Below are positions 23,766-38,639 of a stretch of 64,000 nucleotides of DNA, piece after piece. The position numbers were made by a program, and so were the translations under genes. This stretch comes from Carettochelys insculpta (taxonomy: Eukaryota > Chordata > Testudines > Carettochelyidae): contig NC_134142.1 in NCBI RefSeq assembly GCF_033958435.1, positions 103,552,501 through 103,616,500 of the forward strand, given 5' to 3'. Under the pieces are notes generated by a model. That model was not told the origin of the DNA, searched no databases, and saw nothing but the letters and a program-made list of their open reading frames with translations. Each line of letters starts with the position of its first letter. The stretch's first letter is position 1.

Positions 23766-23962
23766 AGGAACTGGCGGGGACCGGATCGCGCACATGGCCG
23801 GGAGCGCGCGGGGGAGCGGCGCGCACCGGCGCATGCGCGGTCCGGCAGAAACTGCTTGGAAGATCCGATCTGCGGCGCCGGGCGAGCCCGACACCTAATG
23901 TGGAGCACCCACGGGGACACATCTCGAAGAACCACCGTTACTACGGTGAGTAACCTTTCTTT
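23766..23962 (-). repeat. Inner DIRS right inverted terminal repeat
   Basis: Reverse complement of 17952-18117 (AGGAACTGGCGGGGACCGG to GGTGTCGGGC-type sequence), then a right-specific tip CATCTCGAAGAACCACCGTT ... GAGTAACCTTTCTTT. Confidence 0.9.
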
Positions 23963-24400
23963 TTACCCTCGTTTTACCCAAAGCCTCATAACTCTAACAA
24001 AGAGGCGCGCCTACACCTCCTGGACGTGAGGAGGGCTCTGGCCTTCTATATAGACAGGACCAAGCCCATCCGGAAAACGGATAGACTCCTGGTCTCTCTC
24101 ACTCCCAAATCGAAAGGAGAAGGTCTCTCTTCGCAGAGAATCTCGAAGCACATCGTATCCTGCATAAAAATGTGCTACGAACTCAAGAAGACTCCTTTAC
24201 TGGCCCCACCCAGGGCTCACTCCACTAGGGCGGTGGCGGCATCAACAGCCTTTTTCAAGGACGTTGCGCTAAAGGACATTTGCAGAGCGGCGACCTGGTC
24301 ATCCTCTGACACCTTCACCAAGCAGTACGCCCTTCACAGGGTATTCCAAGAGGATACCCAGCTCTCGACAGCGGTCCTCTCGGGGACAAGTTGTACATGA
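23963..24400 (+). CDS. DIRS tyrosine recombinase, outer copy, 3' part (open frame)
   Basis: Sequence resumes right after the inner element with PKPHNSN-type codons, then MRRALAFYIDRTKPIRKTD and LKKTPLLAPPRAHSTRAVAA. The HxxR motif (HSTR) and a C-terminal Tyr (TFTKQYALHRVF) of the tyrosine-recombinase catalytic set are visible. The frame ends TGA 24398-24400. It is separated from its 5' half by 6 kb, so this gene cannot make a full protein as it stands. Confidence 0.85.
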   Translation, partial: LPSFYPKPHNSNKEARLHLLDVRRALAFYIDRTKPIRKTDRLLVSLTPKSKGEGLSSQRISKHIVSCIKMCYELKKTPLLAPPRAHSTRAVAASTAFFKDVALKDICRAATWSSSDTFTKQYALHRVFQEDTQLSTAVLSGTSCT

Positions 24401-24443
24401 TCCGATTACCCATCTCCTATCTTGGGTTACTGCTGGGTAGTCA

Positions 24444-24542
24444 CCTAATGTGGAGCACCCATGGGGACACTCGAAGAAGAAAGAAAGGTTACTCACCGTA
24501 GTAACGGTGGTTCTTCGAGATGTGTCCCCGTGGGTTCTCCAC
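24444..24542. repeat. Outer DIRS internal complementary region
   Basis: Same layout as 23598-23696 with a few changes (CCCATGGGGACAC, GTGGGTTCTCC). Complementary to both outer tips at 12686 and 24808. Confidence 0.9.
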
Positions 24543-24611
24543 TACCCGCCCATCCTCCCCGTTTCGGATCTCTGTTTAGTGTTTTGCAGGAGCATCCGAG
24601 GTGGTTGGTCA

Positions 24612-24808
24612 AGGAACTGGCGGGGACCGGATCGCGCACGTGGCCAGGAGCACGCAAGGGAGCGGTGTGCACCGGCGCATGCGCGGTCCGGCAAAAACTG
24701 CTTGGAAGATCCGATCTGCGGCGCCAGGCGAGCCCGACACCTAATGTGGAGCACCCATAGGGATACATCTCGGAGAACCACCGTTACTACAGTGAGTAAT
24801 CTTTCTTT
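24612..24808 (-). repeat. Outer DIRS right inverted terminal repeat
   Basis: Reverse complement of 12686-12851 with several transitions at CpG sites, followed by the right tip ending CTTTCTTT; the host intron resumes at TCCCATCAAATAG. Confidence 0.88.
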
Positions 24809-25500
24809 TCCCATCAAATAGTAAGTCTCATACTATTTTATGCACCTCCTTATGGGGACCCAGTGTCTCCTGCTGGTAACTCCTGTAACTTGCCCATCTT
24901 GTTCCTGGGTCAGCTGAGTCCAAACTTGCTGGAAAGGAGATCTAACAATTAGTTGTTCCTCTAAACAAATTAATTTAAATTCCTCTTTGATATCCAATGG
25001 TAATTTATCCATGAAATTTGCTGCTCTGATCCACTAGATGTAATTGTACTTGGCCAGCATAACTTTATATTTTGCAGTTCTGACCCAAAGACAAGAATAC
25101 CACCACCTTTCAGCCAATCTGATTTTTTTTGGTTCTCTTTCTTCTCAAGCAGACCTTGTTGTCTGCTTGGTCTTGTTAATAACCACAGTAACTATTAAAG
25201 ATTTTGGTGCCACATGCATACGGAAATACTCAAATCACTTTGTGGGGGGACAGAGGGAACTTACAAGGGAGACATCTGAAATGGAGCTTATTCTCAAGTT
25301 TGACACTTTGCACTTAGGTCTCAATGGAGACACATTACAAGTACAGTTCCCCCATCTTTGATATTCTTAGTGATCTCAAGCAAATCACTTAACAGATAAT
25401 TGCAGTGAGTAACTTTCTTCCCCACCCTTCACCTGCTCCTTCTGTCCTGTGTAGCTGATTTGTCAGGTTTTTTTTTTCATTTTTTTTCTGTCTTTCTTGT
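24809..25500 (+). other. Intron after the DIRS nest
   Basis: No recognisable gene or repeat until the SINE/LINE-tail sequence that begins near 25500. Confidence 0.45.
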
Positions 25501-25504
25501 TGTG

Positions 25505-25980
25505 CCAGTTTACTTTCATCAGAATTTTCAGATCTGAAGAAGTGGGTCTGTCCCACAAAAGCTAGGGTGACCATCCATCCTATACTGGCTGGGACAGTCC
25601 GATATTTGGGATACCAAAAATGTGTCCCCATTTTTTTTTAAAAGGGACTAATTGTCCCATATTTTTCCCTGCCACCAGCCTTGGGGAAGAGCTGGGGGAG
25701 CATGGGCAGCTGACACTTCCCCAGGGCTCCCAGGGAGCACTGGTGGCTGACACTTCCCAGGGCTCATGGGGAGCACTGGCAGCTGCTGCTTCCTCAGGGC
25801 TTTGAGGAGCTGCCTCTCCCTCCCCATATCTCCCTGTCCTGTATTTTGGACAAGGAGATATGGTTGCCCTAACAAAAGCTCATCAACTAATAAGTTATTT
25901 TGTTGGTCTTTAAAGTGCTATAGAACTGCTTTTTTGTTTTGTGAAAATATAGACTAACACAGCTACCTCTCTGTTGTTGT
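25505..25980 (+). repeat. SINE/LINE-tail repeat, split by a hAT-like element
   Basis: AGATCTGAAGAAGTGGGTCT and GTCCCACAAAAGC, then after the insert CATCAACTAATAAGTTATTT and AGACTAACACAGCTACCTCT. These are the hallmark phrases of a retroposon tail family widespread in turtles and crocodilians (memory-based; exact family name not assigned). Confidence 0.65.
25563..25871. mobile_element. hAT-type non-autonomous transposon with 8-bp target duplication
   Basis: The left end TAGGGTGACCATCC and the inverse of the right end TAGGGCAACCATATC form short inverted repeats. The octamer ACAAAAGC is present on both sides (25555-25562 and 25872-25879). An 8-bp duplication is diagnostic of hAT elements. The 309-bp body has no coding capacity. 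The interrupted repeat reads through correctly if the element and one octamer are removed. Confidence 0.88.
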
Positions 25981-26289
25981 TTATGTTCAGCCCTCTTTGA
26001 GGTCAATGTGATAGATGCCAAAACACCCAAAAGTCCTTGTCGCATTCAAAGATTCTTTCATAATTGGAGAATCTGTCATACTTTATGCAACTGGTTACAG
26101 AATATCACACAGTTTATGCATTGTCTACTTTACCAACTCCAAAGACACTTCAATAAATTCTGCCAGTCTCTTTAAAAGCGCTTGATAAGCTTTAAAATCC
26201 TGTGCAATCTTGTGAATGGAGGAGATAACAACTTCAGGTGGCTGGGGAAAAAGATGACAAACCCCTCAGAGATGGATTTTCTTGTCTGA

Positions 26290-27000
26290 TTGTAGCCATG
26301 TTGCTCCCCCCCATAAGAGAAACCAGATAGGAAAGGTAATATCTTTTATTAGATGAACTTCTGTGGGTGAAAGGTGCAAGCTTTCAAACTACACAAAAAT
26401 TGTCTCAGGGTTTGGAAAAGAAGTCAGAGCATCTGAGCTAAGTACAAGTTGAGACAGATAATTAAGCACGAGAGATAAATGTTATGGGGTCACTTGAGAT
26501 GGATTGGACAATAAGAGATTGTTAGCAAAAGGGAATGAATTTGGGCCATTAAGAATTAGATTGTTGTAACAAGTGGAACCGTATCCGCTAGTGCCTATGA
26601 GTGTAATGAATTTAAGTTCCCTTGCTTCCCCTTTGAAGATGTTGAGCAGGTTTTTTTTAAGGACAAAATTGCATTTAGTGATCACCTTGTAAAAAATATT
26701 TGGCCATGGGTGATATGGCATTTTTGTCTTACCACTTTTCTGTGTGAGTTCATTTAAGAGCATAGTGATTATCTGGTTTCTCCCATAGAGTTGTTATTGA
26801 GGCATTTGCACTAGATATACATGTCTCTCATAAGATTTGGAAAGCCATAAGACCCATAATTATTTTGATAGGTGTTTGTGGGAGGTAGTTATCATTGTAA
26901 TAGTGTAGGTATATCTGCATGCCTTACTTCTGTTCTGCTAGGGCCTGGCGCCATTTTGAGTTGGTGTGATCTGGTCTTTGGGGAGCTTTCTTTTTTTGAT
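26290..27000 (-). pseudogene. Penelope-like element remnant, GIY-YIG endonuclease end
   Basis: Minus-strand translation at 26482-26763 reads LNELTQKSGKTKMPYHP and later FKGEARELKFITLIGT, and further upstream SMGETR-like residues (about 26780). These resemble the C-terminal region of vertebrate Penelope/Neptune elements, where a GIY-YIG endonuclease carries a VGETxxSLRxRMNxH-type motif. The 26340-26440 sequence (CTTTTATTAGATGAACTTCTG, GGTGCAAGCTTTCAAACTAC) matches the 3' end I associate with that family. Stops and frameshifts are frequent. Family call is from memory. Confidence 0.55.
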
Positions 27001-28330
27001 GACGTTGAGGGGGTGGGTTGTTTGAAAGCCTTGAAGAGGGGTTAAGAAAAGATTTCTTTCAGGATGGGGGTGCACTCAGTGGGGCTTTGTTTTCTTTAAT
27101 GAAGCAGGTTCTCCCAGTTTATGGGTGATCCCTTCCATGATGCAATCCATGTCTCTGGTGAAATGTGTGCATTTCTTCTTCCTTATCTGCAGAAAGTAAT
27201 TTTTGACTCTCAAAAATAGCCTTCCTTGTGGGAGAGGGGACAGACCTCTGAAGCATCTGAAATGTAGATCTTGGGTGTGAAGCTGAATGATGACTTGGAG
27301 TACTTGAGTGTTGAGGACAAAGAGGTCAGTATGGCCAATGTTGAAATTCTTAAGGGTAAAGCATATTAAACTAAAATGATGAACCCAGAAGAATAGAAGA
27401 TGGTTCTTGATGGAAACAATAAAGTTGATTGAAACTCTGGGGACTAGCATCTACTGGAGGCCTTTGATGTGGAAGAAAGAGAAATTTCCTTAGTGTGTGA
27501 TCTCAGTGAAATCCTCATGTCAGGCATTCAGCGGTCATGCTACAGTGTACATTTTTACTTGTCCAGTATAGGACAGGAGTACAGTAAATGACACTCTGAG
27601 AACAGCTGTGTCTATAAAGGAGACAGTACCAGATGATCCCTGTGCTAAGTGTAGGTGGCAGATATCTCATTTCCTTTGCCCATAGTCACGTACATCAGTA
27701 CTTTTTGAAGCAGCACTTCACTCTTTAATGCCCTTTGTGCTGGTGCCAAGGAGTCACACTGTTCTCATCAGTACTAGGTGTTTTGCTGGTGCCAATATAC
27801 AGTGCTGGTTTGACTGCAGTACTGTGCAGGTTAGTATTGAAAAATCCTTTGTTGACAAACTTGGGTACCAGGAAAAAGCTGACTTGTGCATGTTTCTGAC
27901 TTGCTTATGGCCACTTTAAGTGAGTTCCTTGATTACCTGTACCTCAGATTTTTTGTGTTGTAGTGGAGAAAGGGACGATTGCCAAGAGGTCAGTTTGGCA
28001 ATATGATCCTTGCTCCCACAGGCAGCCAAGGTGTGTCACTGCTCTAGCAGTTTTGTAATCTGAGATTTAGAGTTCTTACTAGATGAATGAATTCCCTTTG
28101 AGCCTTTCGAGCCAGGAATCACCTCCCTTATTGCTGAGGCACTAGACATCTGGCTCTATGGCAAGGCAACCAATGCCATGTGCAGTGTATCAGTGAATAA
28201 ATACAGTGCACAATTGGTCTGCAGCTTCAGAAATCACAGTTCACCTGAGTCTGATGCAGTTTTCATGGATTTCTCTGAGTTTTTTTAATCTTGAGTCTCT
28301 AGATTTTCAAGGTCATGTTTAAAATATACA
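27001..28330. other. Intron, unassigned sequence
   Basis: A 124-codon minus-strand ORF at 27076-27450 may continue the Penelope-like remnant but I do not recognise it. The rest shows no gene. Confidence 0.35.
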
Positions 28331-28339
28331 GATTCTACA

Positions 28340-28560
28340 CACAGATGTATCAGAGGAGTAGCCATGTTAGTCTGTATCTGCAAACACAATGAGAAGTCTT
28401 GTGGTACCTTACAGACTAACTGATATACTGGTGCATAAGCTTTCATGGGCAAAGATGAAGTGGTCTTTAAAGTGGGTTTTTGCCCACAACAGCTTATATG
28501 CCAGTACATCTGTTAGTTTTTACAGATACAGACTAACACAGCTACCTCTCTGATGCTTGT
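28340..28560. repeat. Inverted SINE-like copy (palindromic retroposon)
   Basis: Begins ATCAGAGGAGTAGCCATGTT and ends AACACAGCTACCTCTCTGAT, which is the reverse complement of the same head. The halves meet near 28460. TTAGTCTGTATCTG and CAGATACAGACTAA pair across the unit. It is the same family as 33958-34167. Confidence 0.7.
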
Positions 28561-30968
28561 CACCGTGCCAGGCACTGAATTTAAATATTAAGTGGAAATC
28601 CATCAATGTCATGAAAAAACAGATACAGACAGACATCATCTTCATCTCCAAGTGCAAACAGATGGACATCATTCCAAATGGACTGAAGGTGCAAAATCCA
28701 TTGCACACTTATATGTGACTCTCCCCTAAATAATACAGACATCTGTCATGTCCATCCTTGAAGGGAATTACCACTCTAAATGATAGACATGGCTTAAAAT
28801 CAGGGTTTTTTTTAAAGGTGCAGGTGTAAAGTTTAGACTTGGTACCACAAAAAACCTAAAGCCTAACTAAAACTTATTTAAAAATGTAGTTGTTGGCTGA
28901 CAGGCTATGAATGGAATACCACACTATGTAGTAAACAGAGGTGGAAAGTAACTAAGCAGAAATACTTAGTTATACTATTCAAGTACCCTTGTTGGGGGGA
29001 TATTTGTACTTTACTCGAAATTTATTCCCTACCCCGCCCCCGCAATCCTTTGACCTTTACTCAAGTAGTTTTTGAAAGGAAAATGTTGTCCTTTTTATTT
29101 CACTACTATTTTTGGAAGTGCTTAGTTAGTCTGACACTTGTGCAAGTCAGGATTCTGATTGGTTAAACCACAGCCGCAAGTGCAAAGCATCCAGTCGTCA
29201 TGCAGTGATTTTTTTTTAATAACCAATCATCAAGCACAATGGTCCTGCCAACAAAGAAGCCTTTTAAAAAGCTGCATCAACTTTTCATTCAAAAATAGTA
29301 TTTGCTCATGAGTGGGGAGTCCAGAGCCTTATGGGCTGGATCCAACATGTGCAGGAGAAGACACGCAGTGACACATACTCCTGCTTGCTTTTCCCCTGGC
29401 TAGAGAAATGCAGTGGGAGAGGGAGGGTTTTGCCCACTGCTTCTGTTGAGTAGGTTTTGGGCAAGAGGAGCAGCGGAGGGCAATACCTCAGAGTGGCAGG
29501 AAGCCAGGTAAGCACCCCCAGCTCCTCTCATGGCCAGCACCCACACCCCCATCCCTCTCCTGCCCAGCTCCTGTCCACTCTGGTACCCCTACCACCCAGT
29601 TCTCCCATTCCTAGTCCACTCCTACACCCTGCCTTGCTCCTGCACTCTCCCCCGTGGCCAGACACCCCATCCCTAGCTCACTCCTGCATCCTCCCAGCCT
29701 TCCAAACACCACCCCCATCCCACTTATGTACCTCCCTCCCAGGCAGATCTCCGTTCCCAGCCTGCTCCAGCACCCTACCTCCCACATCAGACTAGGGATG
29801 TAAAATCCCATTTAATTGGTTAACTGGTAAAATGCTAAGTTTAGCCAGTTAACTGATTAAACAGGTGGGGAAGGGTGGCTGGGACATCCCGGCTCAGAGT
29901 ACCAGGGACTGGGACTGCTTCGGTCCAGCTGGATTGTCCCTGCCTATGGCACCACTGTGGGGGAAGGGCACTCCAGTGCAGCTGGAGCAGCCCTCTTCCA
30001 CAGTGGCCCAGCCCAGGAGTGCCGCAGGCCAGGGACACTTCAGCCTCGCCAGATAAACCCTCTCTCTCTCTCTCACACACACGTATGAGTATATTCATGT
30101 ATCTGTATACACACACATGCATATTTTGTGTGTGTGTATAAAATAATGGTATCCTATGAGAACTAGGGTGGTTAACCATAGATTTCCATAGGATGGCCAC
30201 TTTATACTTCTGGATACTTGAATACAAGCAAGATGTAAAACATCTGTACTTTTACTTAAGTAGTTTCCCAAAAGAACATGGCAACTTTTACTTAGTTACA
30301 GTTTTTCAAAGTAGCAGTACTTTTATTCCTGGATACAAATAAATGAAAATTTCACACTAACAGTAAACTGTCTGTACAAGAAAGGAAACCATGTTGTTCC
30401 AACTCTCTGACACAGGGTGGTTAAAAGGAACTCAGGTGGCAGGGTTACTCAGTCCTTTGTGTTCTTGGAAATGGAGTATGAGAGCATGAAGACTACAACT
30501 GCAACCTTAGTTGACACTGCTTTTAAAACGTCTGAACATTTGTACAGAGGCTACAGACATGCTATGAAAGGGGTCCACATGCATGGAACATCTGGAAGAA
30601 TGACAGTTACAGTAAAGTGTAAGTAAGCAGGATGAAGGGGAAGGGATTTCCTTTTATCTCTTGATAAACAGAAAATTAAGTATCTTACTGTGAACTTAAC
30701 AGTAGTTTGATTCTGCAAACATTTCTCTTCCATAGTTTTCTGTTTTATTAGACTAAGATTAAAAGAGCCACAATCCATAGAAACAAATTAACTTGTGTAT
30801 CAGTTTGAGATAGGTAGCTCTCAATAATAAAGGTATCATTTGATTTTAGCAAAAGTAACTTTAGTAGCTGTTTTCATGTTGTCATTGTCTTCATATATTT
30901 CTAATCTCAGCACTGGGCAACTAAAACACAGTTGACATCACTTTGAGTTCATTTTCCTATTCTCCATG
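28561..30968 (+). other. Intron, no recognisable gene
   Basis: Contains a C-rich stretch (29510-29790) whose Pro/Ser/His ORFs are composition artefacts and a (CT)n/(CA)n tract at about 30060-30140. Exon-like sequence was not found. Confidence 0.45.
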
Positions 30969-30970
30969 TA

Positions 30971-31140
30971 CAGTAACTCCTTTACATCCAGCATTCTTCT
31001 ATCCAGAAAATTCTCAAATAATCCAAATAACTGGCATTTTAACCATAAGTACAGAATAGTGAAAATACATAGAAATAGATACAGCAAATACAGTGGAAGT
31101 TTTCAGTGTATAATACTGCTGTCATTGGTAAATAAAGTAC
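30971..31140 (+). mobile_element. Truncated Tc1/mariner-type MITE, 5' fragment
   Basis: CAGTAACTCCTTTACATCCA and later AACTGGCATTTTAACCATAAG, and CATTGGTAAATAAAGTA, align with the first half of the element at 2638-2979. TA precedes it. The 3' half is missing, and at a TA (31139-31140) another terminus starts. Confidence 0.7.
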
Positions 31141-31560
31141 AGGAAACCCTTGATTCACCAGATCCTGATTTATCAGACTTCTGAAATAATGGACTGCCCA
31201 CCAGCCTCCCACCCCACTGAAAGTAAATGCCAGTGACTTGCCAGAGCCACTGGAGGAGCTGCCACGGCTGGAGCCGCCGCTGCTGCTGGAGTGGCTGGAG
31301 GAGCTGCCGTGGCTAGAGCTGCCAGAGTGGCTGGAGGAGACACTGCTGCTGGAACCACCATACGCTCCTCCTACCAGGGGTGGGGCACATACACAGGCAG
31401 GTGGCACTCACAAACATGCCCCACCCCTGGTGGGAGGAGCACGTGGCAGCCCCAGCCATGGCAGTTCCTCCAGCTCTCTGTGGCTTCCATTGAGAGGGAA
31501 TGCTGCAATGATCTCATTAGTGTTTCCATCAACAGACTAGGTTCAGGTCATAAACCAACT
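31141..31560 (+). mobile_element. Probable second Tigger-type fragment with GC-rich minisatellite
   Basis: Begins at TA with CAGGAAACCCTTGATTCACC and ATCCTGATTTATCAGACTTC, a typical Tigger-type terminus. No right end was seen. Inside, at about 31225-31360, TGGAGGAGCTGCC-like units repeat imperfectly. A partly inverted pair (CCAGGGGTGGGGCAC / GCCCCACCCCTGGTGG) lies at 31375-31435. Confidence 0.5.
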
Positions 31561-33957
<2,397 letters not shown>

Positions 33958-34167
33958 TCAGAGGGGTAGCCATGTTAGTCTGGATCTGTAACAGCAACGA
34001 AGGGTCCTGTGGCACCTTACAGACTAACAGAGAAGTTTTGAGCATGAGCTTTCGTGAGCAAAGACTCACTTCATGAGATGCATCTGATGAAGGGAGTCTT
34101 TGCTCACGAAAGCTCATGCTCAGAACTTTCCTGTTAGTCTATAAGGTGCCAGAGGACCCTTCGTTAA
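33958..34167. repeat. Inverted SINE-like insertion with TGTCAGAA duplications
   Basis: The head TCAGAGGGGTAGCCATGTTA is followed by ACGAAGGGTCCTGTGGCACC and GAGCTTTCGTGAGCAAAGAC. After the centre (~34085) about 80 bp run back as the reverse complement to end GGACCCTTCGT. TGTCAGAA occurs at 33950-33957 and 34168-34175. This suggests retroposition with an inversion. Confidence 0.8.
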
Positions 34168-34839
34168 TGTCAGAACGTGTCTCACAAGTAAATATGTTTT
34201 TCTGTGAATATACAGAAGCTTGTTTTTCAGATATGTGATATGCTGTTGAGCTCTTCAAACAATTTTTCAGCCAACTGCACAGTCATAACTCATGTTTAGA
34301 TTCTGCATCTTATCTCCCATGTTTGTGATCTTCTCTAATCTGTGATGAGGAAACCATTGTTTTACTTCATGCTAATATATCGCATGGAGCCATCAGGACA
34401 GCCAGGATTGCATTTCAGCTGGCCGACTGGCTAGCTAGCTCTCACCCCAATACACCACATGGCGGCTTGGTTCTGGGAACCAGACAACAGCACAGCAATG
34501 GCATATCCTGCCCTGAGTGAGGTGAAGGCAGACCCCTAGCCTCCCCAGGTGCCATGAAGTTGGTGGTCTAGCCCCCCCACTACACTATGCAGCTAGCCAG
34601 GCAGCCCACCCACCCCCATCTAATGAAAAACCAAGTGACTGCACCATGTCATCTGGTCCCTCAGATGGCCCCCGCAAGCTGAGTTTTGTGTGGGGGCTGG
34701 CTCTCAGCCACACCAATTTGCCCCCAAATCCTGCTACGGTACTCTCCCTTTCCAAACCTTGTGGCTTTGGGGAGCCAAAGTCTCCGCAGTGGCCTGCTTG
34801 CTGTATTTATTTTCACCAGGGGTGGTGCGGGAGAGGAGT

Positions 34840-35835
34840 AGCTTAGCAACCTGTTGATATGGCACAGTCAGCTGGGTGTACCCACAGCTCTTTTCCTAGT
34901 CACATGGACCCAGTTTGTTTCATGCCACTGTTTGGGTACATGGTACAGTCAGCTGGGTGCTCCCACTGCTCATTTGGGTGCTTCTGATTCCCTCCCTACT
35001 TTTCTGCATGTAAAATGAAGGGTTTTCTTTCACCGGGGAAAAACCAGTTGAGTGACCTGTTGACATGACATAGTCACCTAGGTGCTACTACTGCTTATTT
35101 GGGTGCTTCACCTGATTCCCTCCCTACATTTCTGCATGTGATCTGGTTTTAGTCCACTGTTATCATAGTGTCCTGACATACTGCCTGAGCTTTCCCTCAG
35201 GAAAAGCTAATGGAGCGACCTTTTGACATGGCAGTCAGCTGGGTGATCCCAGAGCACATTTGCAAAGGATGTTTCAGGTTCTGAAGTCCACCACGTGTTT
35301 GGCTTTTTCTTTCTCCCTTAGGATTCCCTACTTTCCTCCTTTGTGAATAATAATAAGTTTTTTCCTATTCACATGGATCCAGATTCTTCCACTGTTTCTT
35401 TCACCACGGAAAAACTAGTTAAGCAACCTGTCGATATGGTTCAGTCACCTTTTGAAGCCCACCTGTTTGGTTTTCTGTCACCTGGGACTCCGTGCATTTC
35501 CTTCTTTCCTTCTGAAAAAGGCCATTTGCTTTCAACAGGCAGGGAATGAGGGCAATGAAGTGTGGGAAGATGATATCACACACCCAAAAGCACTTGTGGG
35601 GCATTTTTCCCATAATGTACCAGAGGAAAACACCCACTATGGTGCTGGGTTGAGGGAACTGTGGGATAGTGCACTGTGGGAACCTGTTGCAACAGTCGAA
35701 CATTAGCAATTTAGTGGGGGACAAACTAAATTGACTTTTTGGTGAGATGCAGAAACTCAGCTTCAACTTTATAAAACCCAGTGTTACAAAATCAACTTTG
35801 ATAAAGTCGACTTTATTTTATAGCGTAGAGGTAGC
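34840..35835. mobile_element. Probable DNA-transposon remnant with irregular internal repeats
   Basis: Variants of CCTGTTGAYATGRCAYAGTCA followed by GCTGGGTGCTCCC occur near 34850, 34945, 35057, 35219 and 35427 at irregular spacing, together with repeated CTTTCACCRNGGAAAAAC and GATTCCCTCCCTAC. The right side ends AGCGTAGAGGTAGCCTCAG (about 35823-35841), similar to termini of the foldback elements here. A left terminus was not found. Confidence 0.45.
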
Positions 35836-35841
35836 CTCAGT

Positions 35842-38170
<2,329 letters not shown>

Positions 38171-38639
38171 TAAGGCTGCATCTACACTGAGAGAAAAATC
38201 AATATATAATAAATTCTAATACTTTATTCAAATTCCTAATATCAAGATTGTGTCCACAAAGCTTCTTGAAACTCGACCCACCTTTTCTCTGCATTGAATC
38301 GCCACATCTCCATTGCCCCTTGCAAGTTTGACAGCAGGAGCACTGCATTGTGGGGTACCTATCCCACAGTGCTTTAGTGCTGGTTGCTTGTGAGTGTTCC
38401 ATATTGGATCCCAGAATTCCAAGCACTACCCCAGAATTCACTGCATCACTAACCGTGCGAAAAAAGAACTGGAGATCGCATCATCTCCTGCTGCAGCATT
38501 CCAGCTCAAGCATGGATCCATGAACGCTGTAACTCATAGCACTGATCGTTTCAACAGCCACGAAGTCTGTCATGCAATTTGTCCTTCAATTCCAAAGCTC
38601 AATGATGCTTGTCTGTCCTGCTGATGAGGAGGAGGAGGA

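Larger units (their letters stand above)
17952..23962 (+). mobile_element. Inner DIRS retrotransposon, inserted in the outer copy's recombinase gene
   Basis: A second copy (~6.0 kb, same orientation) begins at the same terminal sequence (TTCTTCTTCGAGTGTCCC) and ends GTGAGTAACCTTTCTTT. To its left the outer recombinase stops at ...AACGAACCTATTGTT. To its right outer sequence resumes at TTACCCTCGTTTTACCC. The uninterrupted site can be read inside the inner copy itself (CCTATTGTTTACCC at ~23110), which proves the nesting. Within it: ITRs 17952-18117 and 23766-23962, internal complementary region 23598-23696, gag with triplicated block and deletions, broken RT/RNase H and broken recombinase. Confidence 0.93.
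12686..24808 (+). mobile_element. Outer DIRS-type tyrosine-recombinase retrotransposon (split by inner copy)
   Basis: DIRS elements move through an RNA intermediate using a Gag, RT/RNase H and a tyrosine recombinase that integrates a circular cDNA, so they leave no target duplication. The element starts TTCTTCTTCGAGTGTCCC and ends near GTGAGTAATCTTTCTTT. It has ~170-190-bp inverted terminal repeats (12686-12851; 24612-24808), an internal complementary region (24444-24542), a 749-codon gag, RT/RNase H with stops, and a recombinase gene interrupted at 17952-23962. Without the insert it is about 6.1 kb, typical for the group. No duplication flanks it. It lies in sense orientation in the PDE3B intron. 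Confidence 0.93.

Noticed and set aside
12686..24808. Reading the region as an endogenous retrovirus
   Set aside because: No LTRs, protease, DDE integrase or envelope. Inverted repeats, an internal complementary region and a tyrosine recombinase identify DIRS.
29457..29795. 112-codon Pro/Ser/His-rich ORF
   Set aside because: C-rich low-complexity sequence; the same composition gives ORFs in other frames.
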